A stretch of DNA of 64,000 nucleotides from Loktanella sp. 3ANDIMAR09 (GCF_001420005.1 NZ_LJAK01000001.1:1-64000), one strand, 5' to 3'; counted from the stretch's first letter, positions 52,954 to 62,479 are shown. Made by a program: numbers and translations. The notes: generated by a model not told the origin, from the letters alone.

Positions 52954-54003
52954 ATGACACATCTCTGGGTGCGCGCCGAATCCCGCGATCACGAGGCACG
53001 GGTCGGCATCATGCCACAGGGCGTGGCCCAGCTGATCGCGGCGGGTGTGCACGTCACGGTCGAGGATTCACCCGACCGCATCGTGCCAACGGCCGACTAT
53101 GCGGCGACCGGGGCAGATATCGCGCCTGCCGGTGCCTGGACCGACGCGCCCGAAGATGCGCTGATCTTCGGGCTCAAGGAATTGCCCGCCGACGGCACCC
53201 CCCTCCGCCATCGCCACATCATGTTCGGCCATGCGTTCAAGGGTCAACCGGACGGTCTGCGCCTGCTGGACAGGTTCAGGGCCGGTGGCGGCACGCTGCT
53301 CGATCTTGAATACCTGACCGATGACCAGAACCGACGCGTTGCCGCATTCGGCTACTGGGCAGGCTATGCTGGCGCGGCCGTGTCGTTGATGTGCTGGATT
53401 GCGCAGCAGCGCGGCCACGACATGGGTCCGATCCGCGCCGTCCCTTCAGCCGCGCATCTGCTGGCAGACCTGCAAAGCGACCTTGTCACGCTCGGAACCC
53501 AGCGCCCGACCGCCCTGATCATCGGGGCCAAGGGACGGGTCGGCACCGGTGCTGCGGATCTGTGCCGCGAAATGGGTGTCGCCACCACCCGCTGGGATAT
53601 CGAAGAAACCGCGCACGGCGGCCCCTTTCCGCAGGTGCTGACCCACGACCTGTTTCTCAATTGCATCCTCGCGCGGCCCGGCACGCCGGTTTTTGTGCCC
53701 GCCTCGACCAGAACGGCTGCGCGCAGATTGCGCGTCATCGGTGATATCGCCTGCGACCCCGACAGCGATTTTTCCCCGATCAAGGTCTATGACCGCGTCA
53801 CCACATGGGACACCCCCGCGCTGCGGGTGCACGATGATCCGCAGCTGGATGTCACCGCCATCGACAACCTGCCATCCCTGATGCCGCTGGAATCCTCGCA
53901 GGACTTTGCAGACCAGCTTTTGCCGCACCTGGCCGCCCTTCCGGACAGCGACGTCTGGGCGCGCGCCGCACAGATCTTTGACCGGGCGATCAGCCGCCGC
54001 TGA
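52954..54003 (+). CDS. saccharopine dehydrogenase (NAD, L-lysine-forming; Lys1 type)
   Basis: The 349-residue protein resembles fungal Lys1/bacterial saccharopine dehydrogenases of the alanine-dehydrogenase-like fold: WVRAESRDHEARVGIMP with the Lys1-type RAE motif at the start, FGHAFKGQ and FGYWAGYAGAAV, and the nucleotide-binding IIGAKGRVGTGAADL. It converts saccharopine to lysine and 2-oxoglutarate or the reverse. In Rhodobacterales it occurs widely, probably in lysine degradation. AAAAGGAC precedes the ATG. Confidence 0.9.
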   Translation: MTHLWVRAESRDHEARVGIMPQGVAQLIAAGVHVTVEDSPDRIVPTADYAATGADIAPAGAWTDAPEDALIFGLKELPADGTPLRHRHIMFGHAFKGQPDGLRLLDRFRAGGGTLLDLEYLTDDQNRRVAAFGYWAGYAGAAVSLMCWIAQQRGHDMGPIRAVPSAAHLLADLQSDLVTLGTQRPTALIIGAKGRVGTGAADLCREMGVATTRWDIEETAHGGPFPQVLTHDLFLNCILARPGTPVFVPASTRTAARRLRVIGDIACDPDSDFSPIKVYDRVTTWDTPALRVHDDPQLDVTAIDNLPSLMPLESSQDFADQLLPHLAALPDSDVWARAAQIFDRAISRR

Positions 54004-54014
54004 TCCCTGCGCTG

Positions 54015-54056
54015 TTTTCGAAATATCCCGGGGGTCCGGGGGCAGCGCCCCCAGAC
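54015..54056. repeat. dispersed hairpin repeat, copy 5
   Basis: TTCGAAATATCCCGGGGGTC followed by CGGGGGCAGCGCCCCCAG. The AAATA-CCGGGG head and GGGGGCAG-GCCCCC hairpin match the family; the CTTGCC or GGTCA arm is missing, so it is a shortened copy. Between convergent genes. Confidence 0.75.
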
Positions 54057-54063
54057 GTGGCCA

Positions 54064-54756
54064 TCAGCGCCTGCGCCGCCTGCGGGACACAAGGATCAAG
54101 ACGCCGGCGACGACGATAAAAACCAGAATACACAGCAGGAAAAACCAACCGGGGCACAGAAAGGTGATCGTGACCACCGTGGCACCGGCCGCAGCAGCAG
54201 CCGACAGGCTTTTGCCCTTCGCGCCCGGTGGCAGACCGTTGAACGACCGGTTGAGATCCTCGATCGCTTGCGCGACACAATCGCGGCTCGCCTCCAGCGC
54301 CTCGCGGAACTGGTCGTCTTTTTCAGCGCGTGCCGCGATTGATTTGACCAGACCTTCCGCGCTTTCCATCTCTTGGACGGCGGTCAGAATATCCTTGCGC
54401 AGGGCGGTCCCCGCCGACGCACTATCGGGCAGCACCCGCAGCGCACGGCGCACCGATGGTCCGTCAACATCGTCCTGCAACCCGTCGTAAAGCGTCAGGT
54501 GCAGATAGGACAACAACAGCGACTGCGCCTCCCCCACATCCGGGATCGCCTTGAAATCAATCCCGGCCTCAGCGCCAGGATCGAGCCGGAAATCCCCGAT
54601 GATTTTCTCGATCAGCGCCTCGGCGCCCTCGGGTGGCTCGCCCGGCCTGTCGGCATGCAGATAGGTCTGCACCGCCTCGACCAACAGGTCGGGTTGAAAC
54701 ATCGCACGTGAAAACGCGTCTTTACCAATTACACTGGTGATATCATCGAAATGCAT
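54064..54756 (-). CDS. membrane protein of unknown function with polyarginine tail
   Basis: The 230-residue protein has a long soluble helical region (about residues 1-180), two C-terminal membrane segments (Ala/Thr-rich SAAAAAGATVVTITF near 185-199 and FFLLCILVFIVVAGVLILV near 205-223) and a terminal run of six arginines after SRRR. This resembles a tail-anchored cytoplasmic protein. No domain was recognised. A GGGAG site precedes the ATG. Isolated, with an intergenic gap of 108 bases upstream. Confidence 0.75.
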   Translation of the reverse strand: MHFDDITSVIGKDAFSRAMFQPDLLVEAVQTYLHADRPGEPPEGAEALIEKIIGDFRLDPGAEAGIDFKAIPDVGEAQSLLLSYLHLTLYDGLQDDVDGPSVRRALRVLPDSASAGTALRKDILTAVQEMESAEGLVKSIAARAEKDDQFREALEASRDCVAQAIEDLNRSFNGLPPGAKGKSLSAAAAAGATVVTITFLCPGWFFLLCILVFIVVAGVLILVSRRRRRR

Positions 54757-54864
54757 GCCGATCTCCCAAGTCAGAGTAAATTGCGCCCGGTTCGGGCACG
54801 ATAACTCTGCCTTGGGTTGTGATTCGTTTCTACAAAAACCGCCCTACGCGTCTCTCGGGCCGTT

Positions 54865-55599
54865 TCAGCGACCGAAAATCGGATAATAGAGCGCGTCGGG
54901 CAAGAACTGCCCCAGCCGAAAGATCGACCCGAGGAAGCGCGGAAATGTCTTTTTGAAATTCGCGCTGTCCATCAGTTCGAACATCTCGCGGGCGGCCTCT
55001 TCGGGCTCCATGATCTGGGGCATCGAAAAATCATTCTTGTCGGTCAGGCGTGTCTTGATGAAACCGGGGTTGGCGACCTGCACCCTGACACCCGTCTTGC
55101 GCAGATCCGCGTGCAGGCATTCCGCCATCGACAGGATCGCCGCCTTGGACGAGGTATATCCGATGGATCCCGGCAGCCCCCTGTAGGCCGTCAGCGAAGA
55201 GGTCAGAACGATATGGCCTGCGTCCCGCGCGGTCATGTCGCCGATCACGGCACCCACACAGCGCTGCGCGCCCAGGAAATTGACCGTGGCCATGGTATCG
55301 GCCTTTTCCTGATCCCATTCGCCCGCCGCCATCGGCCAATAGACACCGGCCAGATAGACCATGCCGTCGATCTGCCCAACCTGTTCGGCCGCCGCCTGAA
55401 CGGAACCCAGGTCCGCCACATCGACCGTCACATATGACGCCTTGCCCGGCAGTTCGGCCACCAGATCCCTGAGCCTGTCTTCGGACCGGGCGGATACGAT
55501 CACCTCGGCCCCGACCTTGGACAGCTGATGCGCCAGCGCGCGGCCCAGCCCTTCGGATGCGCCGACCAACCAATACCGTTTGCCCTGCCAGTCACTCAT
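54865..55599 (-). CDS. short-chain dehydrogenase/reductase
   Basis: The 244-residue SDR has the NAD-binding LVGASEGLGRALAHQL, the catalytic Ser in LTSSLTAYRG and Tyr-x3-Lys as GYTSSKAA, all intact. It closes an operon with an amine oxidase, DUF1365 and an MFS transporter, so it is likely to act in the same lipid- or membrane-related pathway. GAGGAG before the ATG; 23 bases from the MFS gene. Confidence 0.88.
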   Translation of the reverse strand: MSDWQGKRYWLVGASEGLGRALAHQLSKVGAEVIVSARSEDRLRDLVAELPGKASYVTVDVADLGSVQAAAEQVGQIDGMVYLAGVYWPMAAGEWDQEKADTMATVNFLGAQRCVGAVIGDMTARDAGHIVLTSSLTAYRGLPGSIGYTSSKAAILSMAECLHADLRKTGVRVQVANPGFIKTRLTDKNDFSMPQIMEPEEAAREMFELMDSANFKKTFPRFLGSIFRLGQFLPDALYYPIFGR

Positions 55600-55622
55600 A
55601 TCTTTCTCCTCTGCGTTAGAGG

Positions 55623-56864
55623 TCAGATAGGGTCGCGCTGCGGGTCCTCAAGCGACAGCCGCGCCAAAAGCGCGATCGCCAGCAGTTTCAACCCGCATGG
55701 CACCCCCGCATAGAGCCATGTCAGCAGCACAAGCGCGCTGTCGGGACTGTCGCCCGTGGACCGAAACCCGGCCTGTTCCAACAAGGGCAACAGGGCCGCT
55801 GCGGCAAAGGCCAGCGTCAGCTTGTTCACCAGACTCCACAAACCGAAACCCTGACCGCCATTTGGCGACACCCGCGCCATGCGACGCGCGAACAGCGCAG
55901 GCAGCAATGTCAGGTCGGCCCCGATGGACGCACCCGACAGCACGCAGACCACGGCGAATGCCACCTTGTCACCGGCCCCCAGCGTCAGGGTATAGCCAAA
56001 CGACAGCACCGCCAGGACCATCGCCACCAGCAAGACGCGCTTGGCCCCCCAGCGCCGCGCGGCGGCAGACCATGCCGGCGATGACAATGCCGCCGCAAGA
56101 AAGAACAGCACCAGCAGCGGTCCTTCCCAGCCGGGTGCCTGCAACCGGCTTTCGACAAAGAACAAAAACAAAGTGGACGACACCGCCAGCGGGGTCGCAT
56201 TGACCAGTGCCAGCAACAGCAGACGGCGGGTGATCTCGTCCGACAGGATGGTGCGGATCGGCGTGGTTTCGGCCTGGGTGCGGCCCTTCCATTCGGGCCA
56301 CATCACGATGGCGGCGACGACCGCCAGTCCCGCAAACCAGAACGCAAACACGGCAAATGGCGCATCGACCAGCCCCATCAGGGCGGTGGGCGCAATGGCG
56401 GCAATGCAGATCCCCAGCAGACCACCGCTTTCGCGCCAGGCGGCCAGCCGGACGTGACCATCATCCCCCGGTCCGGCCTTGGCCACGCCCTGTGCGTAGA
56501 AATTGATCGTCAAAAAGCTGAAGGCGCTGAACAACGCCGTAACGGTCAGTCCGAACCACCACAGCGGGGCAATGGGCGGTGCCACGGCGAACAGCCCCAG
56601 CATGGCCAGCGCCAGCACCAGAACCCCCGCGGTCACGGCCAGACGCTTGCCCTTGTCCAATCTCTCGCTGACCCACCCCAGTGCGGGGTCCTGCACCACA
56701 TCCACCAGCCGCAGCGCAGCCAACAGGGCGCCAAGTGCGGTCAGGCTGACACCGTAGGTGTCGGCATAATATTTGGGTGCATAGATATAGATCGGCAGTC
56801 CGGCCGCGTTGATGATCGCGGCGAACAACGCATAGGCAGGCAGGCGCTGGGACCAGGCGTTCAT
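55623..56864 (-). CDS. MFS transporter of the sugar:cation symporter (GPH/MelB) type
   Basis: The 413-residue protein has twelve predicted helices and the GPH-family features LPIYIYAPKYYADTYGVSLT near the start and LRLVDVVQDPALGWVSERLD after the second helix. Its substrate is unknown; the operon context suggests a lipid or lipid precursor. Its ATG shares one base with the DUF1365 stop (TGATG). Confidence 0.88.
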   Translation of the reverse strand: MNAWSQRLPAYALFAAIINAAGLPIYIYAPKYYADTYGVSLTALGALLAALRLVDVVQDPALGWVSERLDKGKRLAVTAGVLVLALAMLGLFAVAPPIAPLWWFGLTVTALFSAFSFLTINFYAQGVAKAGPGDDGHVRLAAWRESGGLLGICIAAIAPTALMGLVDAPFAVFAFWFAGLAVVAAIVMWPEWKGRTQAETTPIRTILSDEITRRLLLLALVNATPLAVSSTLFLFFVESRLQAPGWEGPLLVLFFLAAALSSPAWSAAARRWGAKRVLLVAMVLAVLSFGYTLTLGAGDKVAFAVVCVLSGASIGADLTLLPALFARRMARVSPNGGQGFGLWSLVNKLTLAFAAAALLPLLEQAGFRSTGDSPDSALVLLTWLYAGVPCGLKLLAIALLARLSLEDPQRDPI

Positions 56865-57616
56865 CAGGTGACATCATCCTTGGGTGGCGGCGTCCATGGG
56901 CGAAAGGTGGCACCCTTCCACCACAGCTTCAACGCCTGCCAGTGGATCAGTGCCAGCACGCGCCGCGATCCGAAGGGCCGGCGCAAGGCGGCGGCCAGAA
57001 TACCGCGATTGGTCAGTGGCAGCCGGGGTCCCTGCAGCGTCGCGATCAAACCACCCGCATCGCGCCCGTAATCGATCCGGATATCGACCGCATCCGCCGT
57101 GATGTCGAAATGAAAGGTATAGTCCCCGGCAATCGGCTGGAACGGCGAGACATGGAAAACCTTGCGGGCGTGCAGCGCATCGCGCCCGGTGATGGGGGCC
57201 AGATCGTCGTGGTGGCACAGATAGCAATGCCGGTCGCCAAAGGTATTGCCGACCTCTGCGATCACGACGCGCAGCACGCCGCCCGCGTCATGGCAAAGCC
57301 AGAACGACACCGGGTTGAACACATGGCCAAGCACGCGCGGCTGCGCCAGCAGATAGATGTCGGAGATCCCATCCAGTTCAGCCGCCGCCAACGTCTGGCG
57401 GACCCAGGCGGCACCGCTGCCCTGCTGCACGACGCCGCCATGGTCCGCGTCCCACAGGGACATCAGGCCGCGCCGGTTGCGCCCGAACAGACCGGGGCCC
57501 GTCACATCGGCCTCGGCATCGCACATCACGTAGTCGATGGAATAGCGAAAGGCGTTTTTCACAGCCCCTTTGCGACCGTGATAGGTCTGACCCGGGATAT
57601 GCTGAATGCCTGTCAC
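56864..57616 (-). CDS. DUF1365 family protein
   Basis: The 250-residue protein has the DUF1365 marks HGRKGAVKNAFRYSIDYV, RVLGHVFNPVSFWLCHD, VAEVGNTFGDRHCYL-like IAEVGNTFGDRHCYLC and HVSPFQPIAGDYTFHF. Members are nearly always coupled to the flavin amine oxidase encoded before it, here by an ATGA overlap. Role unknown, thought to concern modification of membrane fatty acids. Confidence 0.92.
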   Translation of the reverse strand: MTGIQHIPGQTYHGRKGAVKNAFRYSIDYVMCDAEADVTGPGLFGRNRRGLMSLWDADHGGVVQQGSGAAWVRQTLAAAELDGISDIYLLAQPRVLGHVFNPVSFWLCHDAGGVLRVVIAEVGNTFGDRHCYLCHHDDLAPITGRDALHARKVFHVSPFQPIAGDYTFHFDITADAVDIRIDYGRDAGGLIATLQGPRLPLTNRGILAAALRRPFGSRRVLALIHWQALKLWWKGATFRPWTPPPKDDVT

Positions 57617-58911
57617 TCTGCCGCGATCCGTCGGGTATGGGCGGCATTCAGCTGGTCAACCACGTCATAGGCGCTGGCAAGGCCATCCTCGTGGAACCCG
57701 TTCCGCATCCATGCACCACAAAACCAGGTGTTGTTGGTCCCGTTCATGCGTGCTGCATCCTTTTGCGCGGCAAGTGCGGCGGTATCATAGACCGGATGAC
57801 GCAGGTTGGTTTCGTCCCAGATCAGGTCCTCGCGGATCGTGCGGGTCGTGTTCAGTGTCACCATGTAGTCCTGACCGGTCAGCCAGGGTTGCAGGCTGTT
57901 CATCCAGTAGGTCAGGTCAATTTGATCGGACCGCTTGTTCGCGGCCTCGGTATAGATCCAGGACGCCCAGACCTTGCGGCGCTGGGGCATGATCGCGGTG
58001 TCCGAATGCAGCACGACACGGTTCCCCTGGTAACGCACGGCACTTAGGGTCGCGGCCTCTTCGGCACTGGCATCCGCCAGCAAGGCCAGCGTATCGTCGG
58101 AATGGGTGGCGAACACAACCTCGTCAAACGTTTCCCACTCTGCGCCGATGGCCCGCACCTGCACCGCGCCGTCCGTGCGCCGGACACCCTGCACACCGGC
58201 CCCAAGGCGCAGGTCCACACCGCGCTTTGCCATGTCGGCACCCAGTTTGGCCACATATTGCTGACTGCCGCCCGCGACGGTGTACCACTGGTGCTGGCCA
58301 TGTGTGTTAAGCAGCGCGTGATTGTCAAAAAACGTCAGCAGCGCATGGGCCGGAAAATCGAGGATCTTTTCCTTGGGCGTCGACCAGATCGCACCGGAAA
58401 ACGGCGTCAGGTAATGGTCACGGAAATAATCCGACAGGCGCAGCTTTTTCAGCAGGCCGGCGATGGTCAGGCTGGTGTCCTGTGCGGCGGCCAGACCGTG
58501 TTTGTTGAAATGCAGGATGTCGCGCACCATCCGCAGGAATTTCGGGTTGGCCGCGTTGCGTCGCTGCGCAAACAGGGCATCCAGCGAATGCAGCGCATAT
58601 TCCAGACGCCCCCCGTCGAAAGATGCGCCAAAGCTCATGTTGCTTTCGACGGTATCGACACCCAGCTCATCGAACAAACCGACAAGGTTCGGATAATTCG
58701 CATGGTTGAACACGATGAACCCGGTGTCGACAGGCGTATCCGCCTGCGGTCCGGCCATCCGTGTGCGGGCATGACCGCCCAGCCGCTTCGCCGCTTCGAA
58801 CAGGGTCACATGATGATCACGGGCCAATGCATGTGCGGCACCCATGCCGGATATACCAGCGCCGATCACCGCGATGCGACGCGGCGTGGGGGCTATTCTG
58901 GGCAGGGTCAT
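57613..58911 (-). CDS. FAD-dependent amine-oxidase-like protein
   Basis: The 432-residue flavoprotein has the dinucleotide motif RIAVIGAGISGMGAAHAL and the following GGHART segment typical of amine oxidases/desaturases, plus a C-terminal NTWFCGAWMRNGFHEDGL motif. It is the usual partner of DUF1365, and relatives are involved in cyclopropane or furan fatty-acid metabolism. The start at 58911 is supported by GGAG six bases upstream; a GTG at 58947 is a weaker choice. First gene of the four-gene operon. Confidence 0.9.
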   Translation of the reverse strand: MTLPRIAPTPRRIAVIGAGISGMGAAHALARDHHVTLFEAAKRLGGHARTRMAGPQADTPVDTGFIVFNHANYPNLVGLFDELGVDTVESNMSFGASFDGGRLEYALHSLDALFAQRRNAANPKFLRMVRDILHFNKHGLAAAQDTSLTIAGLLKKLRLSDYFRDHYLTPFSGAIWSTPKEKILDFPAHALLTFFDNHALLNTHGQHQWYTVAGGSQQYVAKLGADMAKRGVDLRLGAGVQGVRRTDGAVQVRAIGAEWETFDEVVFATHSDDTLALLADASAEEAATLSAVRYQGNRVVLHSDTAIMPQRRKVWASWIYTEAANKRSDQIDLTYWMNSLQPWLTGQDYMVTLNTTRTIREDLIWDETNLRHPVYDTAALAAQKDAARMNGTNNTWFCGAWMRNGFHEDGLASAYDVVDQLNAAHTRRIAAE

Positions 58912-58997
58912 TGCAGTCTCCGTCGTGGTCAATGTCGTCAGAGCCACGATACGTAGCGCAGATCAGTTGCAGGGCAGTGCGTATGAATTGTCGCAGG

Positions 58998-59387
58998 TCA
59001 GTCCCAGGCCAGCGGGATCATCTGGCCGCGCTCTTGCAGAAACCCGTCACCGTTGCGATCCAGAAAGAACGTCAGCCCCGGATAGGCGTTCGCGACGACG
59101 TATTGACCGTCGATGATGGACGACTGGCCGACGGGGCCATTCTCGGACCCGCCGCAGACCTCGGTGTTGTTGCGGCAGGGTGCCAGCGTGAAGGTGCGCA
59201 TCACCTGCAAAGGATCGGCGTCCTGAACCAGAATACGGATCGGGCCGTCATCCAGTGGCGTGTCGCCAAAGGCTTCGGTCAGGGCTATGCCCGATTGCGA
59301 AACACCATCCGAAAACGGCGCGGGGTTCATCGGATTCGTGCAGGCGGCCAGTCCAAGACTGCCGAGGATCATCAGGCGGGAAAACAT
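58998..59387 (-). CDS. lipoprotein of unknown function
   Basis: The 129-residue protein has a lipoprotein signal with lipobox LAAC at residues 13-16. The rest is a small polar domain with two cysteines (LAPCRNNTEVCGG) likely to be disulfide-bonded and a calcium-loop-like FLDRNGDGFLQ. AAGGAC precedes the ATG. No family recognised. Confidence 0.75.
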   Translation of the reverse strand: MFSRLMILGSLGLAACTNPMNPAPFSDGVSQSGIALTEAFGDTPLDDGPIRILVQDADPLQVMRTFTLAPCRNNTEVCGGSENGPVGQSSIIDGQYVVANAYPGLTFFLDRNGDGFLQERGQMIPLAWD

Positions 59388-59414
59388 CTATGGTGTCCTT
59401 TTGTCGTCTTGGCG

Positions 59415-60653
59415 TCAGTCTTGGCCGTCAGAACCATTGGCCGCAAGGGGCAATGGCGCCTGCGCCTGTGCTGCCAGTTCCTCAAAATCGAAATTGTCCA
59501 GCCTGTCGGCGCGTTTGCCGGCCCGCGTCGCGGCCGTCAGGATTCCGGATACATCTTCGCCTGCCTGCCGCAGATGCGTTTCCAGCTTGCCCGCCCGATC
59601 GCCGATCAGCTGCACGTCGCGGTGCAGCTGTTTCAGGCTCTTGCGGATTGCCCCCGTCTGTTCACGCATGCGTGCGTCCTTGAGAATGGCGCGCATGGTG
59701 TTCAGCGTCGCCATGCAGGTGGTCGGGGACACGATCCAGACCCGCGCGTCAAAGCCGTCACGCACCACGGCAGGCAGGCGGGCGTGCAGCTCTGCATAGA
59801 CGGCCTCTGACGGCAGGAACATGATGGCACCATCCGCCGTTTCGCCAGCGATGATGTATTTCTCGGCAATCGCCTTGATGTGGACCCGGACCGCTGCCGC
59901 CAATCCCTTCAGCGCTGCGTCCTGCTCTGCGCGGGTCTCGGCGCGGGTCAGCGCCTCGTAGGCTTCCAGCGGGAATTTCGCATCCACCACGATGGGTCCC
60001 GGCGGGTTGGGCAGATGGATCAGGCAATCCGCACGTTTCCCGTTCGATAGCGTGGCTTGCAGGGCATAGCTGTCGGCAGGCAGCGCCTTGCTCACGATAT
60101 CGGTCAGCTGGATTTCACCAAAGGCCCCGCGCGTCTGCTTGTTCGACAGAATGTCCTGTAGCGACAGCACGTCGCCCGACAGTTTTTCGATATTGCTTTG
60201 CGCGCGATCAATGGTGGCCAGACGCTCTTGCAACGCAGCCAACTGCTTGGTCGATTTTTCCGAACTGCCCGCCAGCGTGTCCTTCATCCGTTCCTGCAGG
60301 TCGGCCAGACTGCGTGCGGACCGCAGCGCGTTGTCGGCCAATCGTTCGGCGACCTGCGCATTCACCTCGGCCAGGCGCTGTTCCATGGTCTGCATGATGC
60401 GGGCCTGACCGGCGGTCTGGCTGTCGGACACGGTGCGCAGGTTTTCGCCAAGGCGTGCCTGATTTTCGGCCAGCGTCTGCATGAACCCCGATAATTGCCC
60501 GACCTGACCTGACAGCGCATCCACCGCCTGTCCCGACCGTCCGGCCCGGCGCACGGTGGCGATCAGCAGCGCAAAGAGTGCCGCCAACAGCAGCAACGCC
60601 GCAGCCGCCGCCCACAGACGCGGATCATCCAACGCAAACTGCGTGTCACCCAT
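59415..60653 (-). CDS. rmuC: RmuC DNA recombination protein
   Basis: The 412-residue protein has an N-terminal membrane helix (about residues 12-33), a long coiled coil (about 40-170) and the RmuC nuclease-like core with GAFGEIQLTDIV, LPNPPGPIVVDAKFPLEAYEAL and FLPSEAVYAEL. It limits inversions at short inverted repeats. It starts six bases after the mutL stop, so the two DNA-maintenance genes form an operon. Confidence 0.94.
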   Translation of the reverse strand: MGDTQFALDDPRLWAAAAALLLLAALFALLIATVRRAGRSGQAVDALSGQVGQLSGFMQTLAENQARLGENLRTVSDSQTAGQARIMQTMEQRLAEVNAQVAERLADNALRSARSLADLQERMKDTLAGSSEKSTKQLAALQERLATIDRAQSNIEKLSGDVLSLQDILSNKQTRGAFGEIQLTDIVSKALPADSYALQATLSNGKRADCLIHLPNPPGPIVVDAKFPLEAYEALTRAETRAEQDAALKGLAAAVRVHIKAIAEKYIIAGETADGAIMFLPSEAVYAELHARLPAVVRDGFDARVWIVSPTTCMATLNTMRAILKDARMREQTGAIRKSLKQLHRDVQLIGDRAGKLETHLRQAGEDVSGILTAATRAGKRADRLDNFDFEELAAQAQAPLPLAANGSDGQD

Positions 60654-60658
60654 CTGGA

Positions 60659-62479
60659 TCACGTGCGGCCGAACAGCCGTTCGATGTCGGTCATCGACAA
60701 TGTCACCGATGTCGGGCGCCCGTGGTTGCATTGTCCCGACAGCGGCGTTGCCTCCATCTCGCGCAGGAGGGCGTTCATCTCTGGCGCAGACATGCGGCGT
60801 CCCGTGCGCACCGACCCGTGACAGGCCACCCGGCTGAGGATCGCGTCGATCCGCGCCTTGAGGGATCCGGTGTCGCCGCCGTCCTGCAATTCGTCCAGCA
60901 CGTCCAGCACCAGGCGACGCGCATCCACCGTCCCAAGGATGGCGGGTGTTTCGCGCACGGCCACAGCGCCGCCGCCAAAGGGTTCGATTCCCAGCCCCAG
61001 ACGCGCCAGATCATCGGCCTGCGACAGCAGCAGATCCGCCTCTCCGGGTGTCAGTTCGACGATTTCAGGGATCAACAGCGCCTGCGCCGTCACCCCGTTG
61101 TCGCGCATCTGCGCCTTGAGCCGTTCGTAAACCAGCCGTTCATGCGCGGCATGGGCATCCACGATCACCAGACCGTCGGCGGTTTGCGACAGGATATAGT
61201 TTTCATGAAGTTGCGCCCGCGCCGCCCCCAGCGGCCGGGCCTCGTCCGCGATGGTCTCTGGCGTGTCCGGGACCGGATCAATCCGGGCCGACGGTATTTC
61301 CGCAAAGCCGGACTGAAACGTCATGTTTTGCGCGGTAAAGCGCGGCGTCGGACGGTCCATCTGGTAAACGCGCGGTTCGGTCACGGGCGTCATCGCCCCT
61401 AAGGTCGCCGTGCTGACGGTGGTGGACGACCGATGCCCGGCCTCGGCCAATGCATGACGGATTCCGCTGACGATCAGACCGCGCACGACGGCCGGATCGC
61501 GAAACCGCACCTCGGATTTCGCAGGGTGCACGTTGACGTCGACCAGCGTGGGATCGCAGTCGATAAACAGACAGGCCACCGGATGCCGGTCGCGCGACAT
61601 CACGTCCATGTAGGCCGCGCGCAATGCGCCCAGCAGCATCTTGTCCCGCACCGGGCGACCGTTGACACACAGGTATTGCGCGACGGCAGCCCCCTTGGAA
61701 AAGGTCGGCAGCGCCGCGTAGCCGGTCAGGTGAAACCCATCGCGTTCCGCGTCCAGCCGCAACGCATTATCGGCAAAATCGCGCCCGATGGCGGCCCGCA
61801 GACGGCGGTGCAGCGCGTCGAACATGTCGCCGGTTTCCGCATCCGCGCGGTAGAGCGTGCGCGCCTCGCCGTTGCTGCTGTCGCGCAGAATGAACGTGAT
61901 GAACGGTTCCGCCATCGACAGGCGTTTGATCACATCGGTGATTGCCTGCGTTTCGGCCCGGTCACTGCGCAGGAATTTCAGGCGCGCGGGCGTGGCATAG
62001 AACAGATCCGCCAGATCGACCTGTGTGCCGCCCGGATGGCCTGCGGGCCTGACAGGGTCCATGCGTCCACCTGCGACGCGGATGCTGGACCCCTCGTCAC
62101 CGCAACGGGACGTGATGGTCAGCCGCCCGACCGCACCCAGCGATGGCAGCGCCTCGCCCCGAAAACCGAACGAATGGATATTGAGCAGATCACTACCGTC
62201 AATCTTTGACGTGGCATGCCGCGACAAGGCCAGCGGCAAATCCGCAGCCGTCATGCCGCAGCCGTCATCGCTGACGCGGATCAAGGTCTTGCCACCATCC
62301 GCGATGGTCACATCAATCCGCGTGGCACCGGCATCAATCGCGTTCTCGACCAGTTCCTTGACCGCCGACGCGGGCCGTTCCACGACCTCGCCTGCCGCGA
62401 TCCGGTTGATTGCGGCGTCATCCAGCTGGCGGATCACGGGTGTGGCTGGTGTCTGTATCTGGGGTGAAGTCACTGTCAT
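60659..62479 (-). CDS. mutL: DNA mismatch repair protein MutL
   Basis: The 606-residue protein has the GHKL ATPase motifs IAAGEVVERPASAVKELVEN, DDGCGM, HATSKI and GFRGEALPSL, the transducer VNVHPAKSEVRF, and the C-terminal dimerisation domain with endonuclease-like remnants ENYILSQTADGLVIVDAHAAHER and ACHGSVRTGRRM. It couples MutS to downstream excision. Normal length for the class. Confidence 0.97.
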   Translation of the reverse strand: MTVTSPQIQTPATPVIRQLDDAAINRIAAGEVVERPASAVKELVENAIDAGATRIDVTIADGGKTLIRVSDDGCGMTAADLPLALSRHATSKIDGSDLLNIHSFGFRGEALPSLGAVGRLTITSRCGDEGSSIRVAGGRMDPVRPAGHPGGTQVDLADLFYATPARLKFLRSDRAETQAITDVIKRLSMAEPFITFILRDSSNGEARTLYRADAETGDMFDALHRRLRAAIGRDFADNALRLDAERDGFHLTGYAALPTFSKGAAVAQYLCVNGRPVRDKMLLGALRAAYMDVMSRDRHPVACLFIDCDPTLVDVNVHPAKSEVRFRDPAVVRGLIVSGIRHALAEAGHRSSTTVSTATLGAMTPVTEPRVYQMDRPTPRFTAQNMTFQSGFAEIPSARIDPVPDTPETIADEARPLGAARAQLHENYILSQTADGLVIVDAHAAHERLVYERLKAQMRDNGVTAQALLIPEIVELTPGEADLLLSQADDLARLGLGIEPFGGGAVAVRETPAILGTVDARRLVLDVLDELQDGGDTGSLKARIDAILSRVACHGSVRTGRRMSAPEMNALLREMEATPLSGQCNHGRPTSVTLSMTDIERLFGRT

